A stretch of DNA of 11,629 nucleotides from assembly GCA_947631655.1 (NCBI GenBank), contig CANRME010000032.1, positions 1 to 11,629 on the forward strand, given 5' to 3'. The position numbers and the translations under genes were made by a program. This stretch comes from an uncultured Bacilli bacterium. Lineage in GTDB: Bacteria; Bacillota_I; Bacilli_A; RF39; UBA660. Below, piece by piece: positions 5,662-11,629 of the stretch (position 1 is its first letter; each line of letters opens with the position of its first letter). The notes under the pieces were generated by a model, which did not search any database, was not told the origin of the DNA, and worked only from the letters and a program-made list of their open reading frames with translations.

Positions 5662-7359
5662 ATGAGAACTTTTAATCCTGAAAAAGAATTAAGAAAGATA
5701 CAATATGGAAATAAAAATAGAATAATATTAAGTGTAATATCTTTATTATTAGTTGTTGCTATAGGAAGTAGTTATGCCCTATATCAAGTAAGATATAATA
5801 AAAGAATTATATATACTACTATTGATAATTTTTATCAAAATGATATTTCTTTATCTGTATATATAGATGGAATAAAAAAGGTAGAACCTAATTCTTTTCC
5901 AAAAGAAGGCGATGGTTATATCTACTCCTATACTAAATGTGAGAATGGAGGTATTGGTTCATTTGATAATAAAGAATGGAAATTAAAAATAGAAACTAAA
6001 GAACAAGATAGATGTGATGTATACTTTGTAACAGGGAACTTACCAAATCCTCCAGAGTTATATCAAGGAATGATTCCAGTAATATATGGAGATAATGGCA
6101 TAATGTATGTAGCAGATACAGATAGTGATTGGTATAACTATCAAGACCATAGATGGGGAAATGCTGTCTTAGTAGATGCAAGTAATGAAACAATAAAGAA
6201 TAAATACTTTAAAGAAGATAACCAATTAAGAGAAGATATAGTAGGAAAAGAAGTACCAATGGAAGAAGTTTTACAAATGTATGTGTGGGTCCCAAGATAT
6301 AAATATCAACTATTTAATGTTACTGGAACGAGCAAAGTTCCAGAACAAATGATAAATATCAAATTTGAAGAAGGAATAGAAAATACTGGAGATATAACTT
6401 GTAAATATACTAATAATAATGATGGCACCATAACTGAAAGTTGTTTAAATAAAGAAGGAGAACCAGCAAGCAATGGTGAATGGTATACGCATCCAGCTTT
6501 TACCTTTAAAGGAACACTAGAAGAAAGCGGAACAGAACTAAAAGGAATATGGGTAGGCAAATTTGAGAGTAGCGGAACAAATAGTAGCAATCAAATTACA
6601 AATCTAAAAATAATTCCTAATGTTTCTTCATTAAGAAGTGTTGATATAGCATATATGTTCCAAGGAACAAGAGATATAGAAGAAAAATATTCTGAAAACT
6701 ATAATCTAAATTCTAGTGAAATAGATACGCATATGATGAAGAATATAGAATGGGGAGTTGTTGCATATTTAACTCAAAGCAAATATGGAAGATTTAATGG
6801 TGATGGTAGTGAAATAGCTGATGGAGCAGAGGTATGGATTAACAATGATACTAATTTTACTACTGGTTGTGCTGGAAGTTCTGTTTTTGCAGAATCGGGA
6901 ATTTGTACTGATGAATTTAGATGGAACAAAGGTGGAGTAAAAGCAAGCACCACTAATAATGTAAGTGGTATATACGATATGAGTGGGGGAGCATATGATT
7001 ATGTTATGGGGAATATGGTTAATAATGATGGTACATTCAATTCTGGTTATGCAGACTTTGCAAAATCGACTGGTGTAATAGTGCAAAATCCTGATGCTAA
7101 ATATTATAATATGTATGCTTATGGAACGAGTTTAAATGATATAATCAAAGGTCATTTAGGAGATGCCACGAAGGAAACTCAATTTTGGTATGGTAATGCT
7201 GTGGGTATGGTGAGTACAGTGCATCCTTGGGCTATCCGCGGCAGTACTTATGATGGAAAGACGAGTACCAGTATCTTTGCATCGAACGCCTACGATGGTG
7301 ATCCGAGGAGCGGGATGTCGTTCCGTGTTGTTTTGATCTCCGGTGACAAAAACGAATAA
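5662..7359 (+). CDS. Membrane-anchored surface protein with C-terminal FGE/C-type-lectin-like domain; candidate DGR target
   Basis: I choose the ATG at 5662 because AAGGAGA (5649-5655) precedes it; the frame is open further upstream to 5605, but that part is operator DNA. The product is 565 residues. Residues about 20-41 (IILSVISLLLVVAIGSSYAL) are a membrane anchor, so the rest should be extracellular. A first domain (about 45-125) contains a Cys pair (TKCENGG ... DRCDVYF). The remainder resembles formylglycine-generating-enzyme/C-lectin folds: YVWVPRYKYQ, HPAFTF, GIWVGKFESS, MKNIEWGVVAYLTQSKYG and VSGIYDMSGGAYDYVMG. It ends with HPWAIRGSTY ... MSFRVVL, the layout of diversified lectin-like ligand surfaces. 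Base composition jumps to about 51% GC over the last ~150 bases. The stop abuts that of the convergent GH3 gene. Role inferred: variable binding of host, phage or environmental ligands. Confidence 0.8.
   Translation: MRTFNPEKELRKIQYGNKNRIILSVISLLLVVAIGSSYALYQVRYNKRIIYTTIDNFYQNDISLSVYIDGIKKVEPNSFPKEGDGYIYSYTKCENGGIGSFDNKEWKLKIETKEQDRCDVYFVTGNLPNPPELYQGMIPVIYGDNGIMYVADTDSDWYNYQDHRWGNAVLVDASNETIKNKYFKEDNQLREDIVGKEVPMEEVLQMYVWVPRYKYQLFNVTGTSKVPEQMINIKFEEGIENTGDITCKYTNNNDGTITESCLNKEGEPASNGEWYTHPAFTFKGTLEESGTELKGIWVGKFESSGTNSSNQITNLKIIPNVSSLRSVDIAYMFQGTRDIEEKYSENYNLNSSEIDTHMMKNIEWGVVAYLTQSKYGRFNGDGSEIADGAEVWINNDTNFTTGCAGSSVFAESGICTDEFRWNKGGVKASTTNNVSGIYDMSGGAYDYVMGNMVNNDGTFNSGYADFAKSTGVIVQNPDAKYYNMYAYGTSLNDIIKGHLGDATKETQFWYGNAVGMVSTVHPWAIRGSTYDGKTSTSIFASNAYDGDPRSGMSFRVVLISGDKNE
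7225..7350 (+). other. Putative DGR variable region (VR) at the 3' end of the surface-protein gene
   Basis: Codon choice changes abruptly here to CGC, GGC, ACG, TCG, GCC, CCG and GGG, unlike the preceding gene. A row of NNC/NNT codons (AAC GCC TAC GAT GGT GAT, 7285-7302) is what adenine-specific mutation of AAC/AAT template codons would leave. The GC-rich end encoding SFRVVL could be the homing-initiation segment. No template repeat or reverse transcriptase is seen in the window, so the call rests on position, fold and composition. Confidence 0.5.
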
Positions 7360-8490
7360 TTAAAATAAACCCTTATAATATTTCCAAGCTAATACTTTAA
7401 ATACTAATTTATTTAATTCTTCTTCCGTAATTAATTCTTCATTAAAAGCTTCTAATATGTTTTGGAAGCTTTTTTCATATTCTGTAGTAATTAAAATATT
7501 ATTACCAGCGAGTAATGCTTTTATTTCAGGGTTTTCTATATCTTTAGTAGCTTTCATACTTAGATCATCAGTTATAATAACTCCTGTAAATTTAAGATCG
7601 TTTCTTAAAATATTATTAATATTTTTAGATAAAGAAGCTGGGTTTTCAGAATCAATACTTGCTACAATATTATGGCTAACTAAAATACTTTCAGCTCCCG
7701 CTTTGATTCCTTCTTTAAAGGGAGGAATATCATATGCAAAAATTTCTTCTTTACTTTTTATATCTGTAGAAGTTTCTTTGTGCGTATCCAAATTGTTTCC
7801 ATACCCAGGAAAATGTTTTAAAGTATAAGAAACTCCTGTATCTTTACTCGTCTTAATAACTACTTTTGCATATTCATTTACTTTATTTGTTGAAAGTCCT
7901 AAAGTTCTAGGATAAATATAATCACTCTCATTAGTAGAAACATCAACTACTGGTGCTAAATTTAAATTAAGTCCTAATTCTTTTAATATTTTACTCTTAT
8001 TAATAACATCTTCCTTTATTGTTTTAAATCCATTTATTTTATATAATTCTTGTGGTGATTTAAAGGGCTCATTTACTAAAGCTGGATTACTACTTAATCT
8101 TGATACTTTGCCTCCTTCTTCATCTATTGCTGTAAGTAAAGGAATATGAGAAATGCTTTGTAATTCTTTTATCATAGTAGTTAATTCTTCTTTAGTTTTA
8201 TTTATAAAGTCTTTTTCATAAAATATAAATCCTCCAAATTGGTATTTACTTTGCACTTCTAAGGCATTATCTGTGTGTCTTACGAGTAATAATTGTCCTA
8301 TTTTTTCTTCTAAAGATAAATTATTTAAAAGCTTATAAGATTCTTCATAATAATCTTTAAATATTCCATTGTCTTGATAAATCTCTGGTATATTTTCTTT
8401 AGGAGTTTCCTCTATTGTTTTTCCTTTATTACATCCACTAATTATTACAATTATTGTTAAAATTAAAATAATACTAAATATTTTTTTCAT
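7360..8490 (-). CDS. Glycoside hydrolase family 3 lipoprotein, NagZ-like beta-N-acetylhexosaminidase
   Basis: A 376-residue enzyme with a lipoprotein signal (MKKIFSIILILTIIVIISGC; lipid-modified Cys20), so it acts outside the membrane. GH3 motifs in order: SLEEKIGQLLLV (59-70), AIDEEGGKVSRL (121-132), LNLAPVVDV (176-184), KHFPGYGNNLDTH (225-237) and GVIITDDLSM (303-312). Asp308 is the expected nucleophile. Asp235-Thr-His237 matches the Asp-His acid/base dyad of NagZ enzymes. The usual KHFPGHG reads KHFPGYG, a substitution outside the dyad. The likely role is removal of N-acetylglucosamine from peptidoglycan or muropeptides, possibly cell-wall recycling or glycan feeding. AAAGGAT lies seven bases before the ATG. 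It is a single-gene unit, convergent with the surface-protein gene without any gap, and no intergenic terminator is possible. Confidence 0.9.
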   Translation of the reverse strand: MKKIFSIILILTIIVIISGCNKGKTIEETPKENIPEIYQDNGIFKDYYEESYKLLNNLSLEEKIGQLLLVRHTDNALEVQSKYQFGGFIFYEKDFINKTKEELTTMIKELQSISHIPLLTAIDEEGGKVSRLSSNPALVNEPFKSPQELYKINGFKTIKEDVINKSKILKELGLNLNLAPVVDVSTNESDYIYPRTLGLSTNKVNEYAKVVIKTSKDTGVSYTLKHFPGYGNNLDTHKETSTDIKSKEEIFAYDIPPFKEGIKAGAESILVSHNIVASIDSENPASLSKNINNILRNDLKFTGVIITDDLSMKATKDIENPEIKALLAGNNILITTEYEKSFQNILEAFNEELITEEELNKLVFKVLAWKYYKGLF

Positions 8491-8631
8491 ATGTTTATCC
8501 TTTCATTATTATTATAAAATAAAATATTTAAAAATTATTTTATATTTTGTCGTTTAATTATGTAAATATATATCTTTTTAAATTGTATATTATATTTTAT
8601 AGATTTAAAATAATATTAAGGAGAATGATAT

Positions 8632-9516
8632 ATGGATTTAAAAAAGTTATTTGGATTTGTTGGAAAGAATGTTGTTATTACTGGTTCGGCTTCGGGGATG
8701 AGTAAAAGTGCTACCGAGTTATTAATCGAATTAGGAGCTAATGTTTATGCTATTGATATTAATCCAATAGAGTTACCAGTAAAAAAAGCTTATCAAGCGG
8801 ATTTAAGTAAAAAAGAAGAAATCGATAAAGTATTAAATGATTTACCGGAAAAAATTGATGCTATATTTACTTGTCATGGTATTGCGGCTTTTCCAGGGAA
8901 TGAACTAAAGGTGCAACAAGTAAATTTTTATAGTCAAAAATATATGATTGATAATTTACTACCTAGATTAAGTGAACATGCTTCGGTTTCAATTATATCT
9001 TCGGTAGGAGGATTTGGTTGGGAACAAGTTTATGACAAATGTTTAGAAGTAATTAATATTAATGATTGGGATACGGCGATGAAATGGTATCAAGAGCATC
9101 CGGATTTAATAAAAAGTGCTTATGTCTTTGCTAAACAATGTTTAGAAAGCTATGTTGTTAGTAAATGTATGAGTAAAGAATTTATTTCGAAATATATAAG
9201 AATTAATGCTATTAACCCTGGAGATACTGTTACTGGTTTAACTTCCGACTTTAATAAATCAACTAGTCCTAAAGGCGACGAAAAAGAAGGGGAAGAAATG
9301 ATTTCTAATATCTTCTTAAATAGTTGGAATGGTTATACTGCTACTCCTGAACAAATGGGTTATCCTCTAGTAGTAATTGGTAGTGATATTTGTTCTTATA
9401 TGTCTGGACAATTAATATATATCGATCATGGTTTAACTTCTACTTGGTTATCCGGTGCTTTATTATCTAAAAATAATAAATCTATTGAAGAGATATCTTC
9501 TGATAGTAATAAATAA
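8632..9516 (+). CDS. Short-chain dehydrogenase/reductase, 3-alpha-hydroxysteroid dehydrogenase (HsdA)-like
   Basis: A 294-residue Rossmann SDR. The nucleotide-binding turn is TGSASGM (17-23). An acidic residue after strand 2 (AIDINP, Asp42) favours NAD over NADP. ADLS (57-59) is the adenine-site Asp, and CHG replaces the NAG motif. Catalytic residues are Ser123/124 (SIISSVGG), Tyr164 and Lys168 (YVFAK). A second Tyr-x-x-x-Lys (YVVSK, 174-178) is probably coincidental. NPGDTVTGLTSDF and SGQLIYIDHGL are the substrate and C-terminal parts. The long insert between Ser and Tyr (about 40 residues, rich in Trp) and the compact N-terminal half match the Comamonas 3-alpha-HSD/carbonyl reductase layout. 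Steroids or bile acids are therefore possible substrates, not proven. AAGGAGA precedes the ATG. It forms its own unit with a terminator. Confidence 0.85.
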   Translation: MDLKKLFGFVGKNVVITGSASGMSKSATELLIELGANVYAIDINPIELPVKKAYQADLSKKEEIDKVLNDLPEKIDAIFTCHGIAAFPGNELKVQQVNFYSQKYMIDNLLPRLSEHASVSIISSVGGFGWEQVYDKCLEVININDWDTAMKWYQEHPDLIKSAYVFAKQCLESYVVSKCMSKEFISKYIRINAINPGDTVTGLTSDFNKSTSPKGDEKEGEEMISNIFLNSWNGYTATPEQMGYPLVVIGSDICSYMSGQLIYIDHGLTSTWLSGALLSKNNKSIEEISSDSNK

Positions 9517-9530
9517 TAAATCTATCTAAG

Positions 9531-9563
9531 GCGTTGACAAAATTCAACGCTCTTTATTTTTTT
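9531..9563 (+). terminator. Rho-independent terminator after the SDR gene
   Basis: GCGTTGA (9531-9537) and TCAACGC (9544-9550) pair over 7 bp around a 6-base loop, followed by a T-rich tract (9551-9563). Confidence 0.85.
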
Positions 9564-9574
9564 AAAAAGTGTTG

Positions 9575-9580
9575 TATAAT
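9575..9580 (+). promoter_or_regulatory. Candidate -10 box for purA
   Basis: An exact TATAAT lies about 40 bases before the start codon, just after the SDR terminator. Only a weak -35 (TTTATT, 9553-9558, 16-base spacing) is present within the terminator T-tract. Confidence 0.4.
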
Positions 9581-9619
9581 AAAATATAAGAACACTTTAT
9601 ATAAACGGAGGTAATGTAT

Positions 9620-10888
9620 ATGTCAAAAATAGATGTTGTTTTAGGTTTAAATTATGGCGATGAAGGAAAAGGAAAAGTATCAACCTTTCTATCACAAAAT
9701 GCGGACATTGCTCTACGTTGTACCGGTGGTAATAATGCGGGTCATACGGTTGAGTTTAATGGTAGTAAAATTATTTTTCACTTAATCCCTTCTGGTATCT
9801 TAAATGATAAAACGGAAGGTGTAATCGGTAATGGTGTGGTTATCGACCCTAGGGTATTATTTGAAGAAATTAGTTTTTTAAAGGATCAAGGTGTTGATTT
9901 ATCTAAATTACATATTAGCACCCGTGCGCATTTAATTTTCCCTTATCATATTGCGGAAGATAAGTTAGAAGAATTCTTAAAAGGTGATGACAAAGTCGGC
10001 ACTACCGCAAGAGGTATCGGACCATGTTATATGGATAAAGCTAATCGTATCGGTTTAAGGGTTATTGATATGTATAATCCTAACTTTGAAAAGAAATTAA
10101 GAAGAAATATTGCTAATAAAAATAAAGTATTTAAATTATTTGGATTTGATACTTTAGATGAAGATGCTATCGTAAAAGATTATCTAAACTATCGCGATAT
10201 GTTAAAACCTTATGTTACGGATACGGTATTATACTTACATAATGCTTTAGATGAAAATAAAAATATTATCTGCGAAGGTGCTCAAGCCACTGGTTTAGAC
10301 ATGGATTTAGGAGATTATCCAATGGTTACTTCATCTAACCCAACTATCGGAGGCATCCAAACGGGTAGTGGTTTAAGTCATAAAGACTTAACTAATGTTT
10401 ATGGTGTATGCAAAGCTTATGCTTCGAGAGTTGGTGAAGGCCCATTTATTACCGAACAAAATAATGAAATAGGTGACACCATAAGAGAATTAGGTCATGA
10501 ATATGGTGCTACTACCAAACGTCCTCGTCGTTGTGGTTGGATGGACTTAGTAGCCTTAAAATATGCGGTTAGAGTAAACGGTATTACAGGACTTGTCGTA
10601 AATCACTTAGATACCATTGGTAAATTAGGTAAATCTAAATTATGTGTTGGTTATAAACTTGATGATAAGGTATATACAGAATACAGTGATGATGTTATTG
10701 GAAGAGAAAGCGAAGTTGAACCAATTTATGAAGAATTTACTACCAACTTTAATATTGAAAAAGAAACTAACTATGATAACTTACCAGATGCGGCGAAAGA
10801 ATATATTAAAGCTATTGAAAACCATTTAGGAGTACCAGTTAAATTTATTGGAACTGGTCCTTCTAATGAAGATATGATAATTAGATAA
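9620..10888 (+). CDS. purA: Adenylosuccinate synthetase
   Basis: Converts IMP and aspartate with GTP to adenylosuccinate, the first committed step to AMP, in the cytoplasm. I take the ATG at 9620 (MSKIDVVLGLNYGDEGKGK, 422 residues) because GGAGG ends eight bases upstream; ATG 9614 is too close. Key motifs: GDEGKGK (13-19, with catalytic Asp14), NNAGHT (catalytic His42), GTTARGIGP, EGAQATGLDMDLGDYP, VTSSNPTIGG, GEGPFITE and KRPRRCGWMD. Length and motif order fit the bacterial family. Several usually fixed residues differ: NY for QW before GDEG, GTTA for GTTG, EGAQA for EGAQG, and NHLD for the TKLD guanine-recognition motif. Asp14 argues against the phage PurZ group, which has Ser there. It is a single-gene unit with a terminator overlapping its stop; other pur genes are not in view. 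Confidence 0.95.
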   Translation: MSKIDVVLGLNYGDEGKGKVSTFLSQNADIALRCTGGNNAGHTVEFNGSKIIFHLIPSGILNDKTEGVIGNGVVIDPRVLFEEISFLKDQGVDLSKLHISTRAHLIFPYHIAEDKLEEFLKGDDKVGTTARGIGPCYMDKANRIGLRVIDMYNPNFEKKLRRNIANKNKVFKLFGFDTLDEDAIVKDYLNYRDMLKPYVTDTVLYLHNALDENKNIICEGAQATGLDMDLGDYPMVTSSNPTIGGIQTGSGLSHKDLTNVYGVCKAYASRVGEGPFITEQNNEIGDTIRELGHEYGATTKRPRRCGWMDLVALKYAVRVNGITGLVVNHLDTIGKLGKSKLCVGYKLDDKVYTEYSDDVIGRESEVEPIYEEFTTNFNIEKETNYDNLPDAAKEYIKAIENHLGVPVKFIGTGPSNEDMIIR

Positions 10889-10915
10889 AACTAGAGTGCA
10901 AAATCTCTAGTTTTA
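10886..10915 (+). terminator. Rho-independent terminator overlapping the purA stop codon
   Basis: TAAAACTAGAG (10886-10896) and CTCTAGTTTTA (10905-10915) form a perfect 11-bp stem with an 8-base loop. The left arm starts with the purA stop TAA. The T-tract is short (four T within the right arm). Confidence 0.75.
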
Positions 10916-10917
10916 GT

Positions 10918-10946
10918 TTGACTTTCTCACCTTGTAATGTTAAAGT
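10918..10946 (+). promoter_or_regulatory. Promoter of the helical-repeat protein gene
   Basis: TTGACT (10918-10923), 17 bases, TAAAGT (10941-10946) preceded by TGT (10938-10940), an extended -10. It sits between the purA terminator and the GAGGGA ribosome binding site (10955-10960). Confidence 0.6.
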
Positions 10947-10970
10947 AATAAACTGAGGGAAGTGGTTTTA

Positions 10971-11629
10971 ATGAATATGAATATTAAATTATTATTAGAA
11001 AAAGATTATTATGCTTTTTATAAACTAGTAAATTTAGGTATAATTGATAAAGATGTAGCTTATGATGCTATAATTGAGGAAAGAAATCCCGAACATATTT
11101 GGGCTTTTGGGACAGATATTAATACGGATATAGAAAAAGTTCCAAAACTAGAAAACTTACTAATTGAAATTGGAAATTTAAAATATCTTTTATATTTTGC
11201 TAGAGATATTAATAACGCGAATATAGAAAGAATAAGGGATATAATTTTAGCTAAAAATGATCCAGAATACATTTACTTACTTTATAAAGTAGCTTTTCGA
11301 TATGATAATTATGCTTATGAACATAATGAAAATTTTGATAAATTAGAAACTGCCATTTGTAATTCTAGAAATCCCGAATTTATTTATAAGTATACTAAGT
11401 TATTTTTAGAAAGAAACAATATGGAAATTACCTGTTGTTCAAGAAAATATCAATCACGAATTAGACGTTTTGAAGATGGAATCATTGCTACTAAAGATTT
11501 GGAATTTATTAAAAAGTTTTATGAATTATTTAGTGAGAATTTAATTTTTAAAAAATTAATAGATGAAGATAAAATTAAATCCACTATCAAAGAAATTGAA
11601 GACCATAATTATGAAGAAAGTTTAATTGC
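10971..11629 (+). CDS. Helical-repeat protein of unknown function (partial, 3' end outside window)
   Basis: The frame is open from ATG 10971 to the window end, giving 219 codons without a stop. GAGGGA is ten bases upstream, which supports this ATG over the one at 10977. The protein is soluble and helical, with a recurring unit of pattern x-I-I-x-x-x-N-P-E-(Y/F/H)-I-(Y/W). Four copies are seen: around residues 33-46 (AIIEERNPEHIWAF), 63-76 (LLIEIGNLKYLLYF), 91-104 (IILAKNDPEYIYLL) and 128-141 (AICNSRNPEFIYKY). Spacing is 28-37 residues, and an insertion lengthens the third unit. Such units resemble alpha-solenoid repeats seen as long arrays in gut Firmicutes and phages, whose role is not established. 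It has its own promoter. The function is unknown; a protein-interaction solenoid is inferred. Confidence 0.75.
   Translation, partial: MNMNIKLLLEKDYYAFYKLVNLGIIDKDVAYDAIIEERNPEHIWAFGTDINTDIEKVPKLENLLIEIGNLKYLLYFARDINNANIERIRDIILAKNDPEYIYLLYKVAFRYDNYAYEHNENFDKLETAICNSRNPEFIYKYTKLFLERNNMEITCCSRKYQSRIRRFEDGIIATKDLEFIKKFYELFSENLIFKKLIDEDKIKSTIKEIEDHNYEESLI

Noticed and set aside
5996..7086. Three minus-strand open frames (5996-6193, 6306-6590, 6769-7086)
   Set aside because: All lie antisense inside the surface-protein gene, with low-complexity compositions (Leu/His-, Ser/Pro- and Ile/Thr/Ser-rich) typical of shadow frames.
7457..7828. Plus-strand open frame of 123 codons
   Set aside because: Exact shadow of the GH3 gene, whose motifs are intact on the other strand.
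8583..8611. TTGTAT-N17-TAAAAT promoter for the SDR gene
   Set aside because: The start point would fall on the ribosome binding site, leaving no usable leader. The region is too A/T-rich to choose another promoter with confidence.
9614..9619. purA start at ATG 9614
   Set aside because: It would be two bases from GGAGG; ATG 9620 has normal spacing and begins like other PurA proteins.
9620..10888. Phage-type PurZ (diaminopurine pathway) instead of PurA
   Set aside because: The catalytic Asp in GDEGKGK is present, whereas PurZ has Ser there, and the length is that of bacterial PurA.
10644..11272. Open frames 10644-10829 (plus) and 11060-11272 (minus)
   Set aside because: They overlap purA and the helical-repeat gene in other frames, without RBS or recognisable content.
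1..11629. tRNA, rRNA, CRISPR array, transposase or insertion sequence
   Set aside because: No cloverleaf-like GC-rich segments, no regularly spaced repeats and no transposase-like frames were seen by eye; no reverse transcriptase motif (YxDD) was found in any real gene.

Overview
The DNA is very AT-rich and its genes use A/T-ending codons. They have strong AGGAGG-type ribosome binding sites, compact spacing and short rho-independent terminators. TGA, TAA and TAG all act as stops and tryptophan is TGG, so this is the standard bacterial code. A lipoprotein GH3 enzyme, a NitT/TauT-type ABC system, a YhcG-type nuclease and an HsdA-like dehydrogenase fit an uncultured, host-associated low-GC Firmicute of the Bacilli/Erysipelotrichia/RF39 kind. 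That placement is inferred from composition and gene style; no marker gene decides it.

Left part (1-2364): the tail of a plus-strand gene ends at 91 and faces a minus-strand hypothetical gene (198-593) across a two-way terminator. Next comes a minus-strand ABC import operon that looks broken. A membrane-anchored substrate-binding protein with a TTG start (1091-2074) overlaps an ATPase (673-1098) that stops just after its LSGGMRQR signature. The ATPase lacks Walker B, and no permease is present. Upstream, a 44-residue one-helix membrane protein (2180-2314) has its own promoter and terminator.

Middle part (2433-5551): a plus-strand pair encodes a 463-residue coiled-coil protein and a 95-residue helical protein of unknown role, with an extended -10 promoter and a terminator. 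It is followed by a YhcG/DUF1016 PD-(D/E)XK nuclease gene with a hairpin in its leader. A small XRE-type repressor gene follows on the minus strand.

The most interesting region is 5330-7359. The repressor gene diverges from a gene for a 565-residue membrane-anchored surface protein, and the space between them is packed with TTGTAA/TTACAA half-sites. The last ~150 bases of the surface-protein gene jump to about 51% GC. They encode a C-terminal segment of the W-x-x-R-G ... S-F-R-V-V-L type at the end of an FGE/C-type-lectin-like domain. This is the layout of a variable region diversified by a diversity-generating retroelement (DGR). No reverse transcriptase or template repeat is visible in the window, so it would be a remote target.

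Right part (7360-11629): a GH3 (NagZ-like) lipoprotein gene on the minus strand abuts the surface-protein gene stop to stop. Then, on the plus strand, come a 3-alpha-hydroxysteroid-dehydrogenase-like SDR, a somewhat divergent purA, and the 5' part of a helical-repeat protein that runs off the window. Strong terminators separate the last three.
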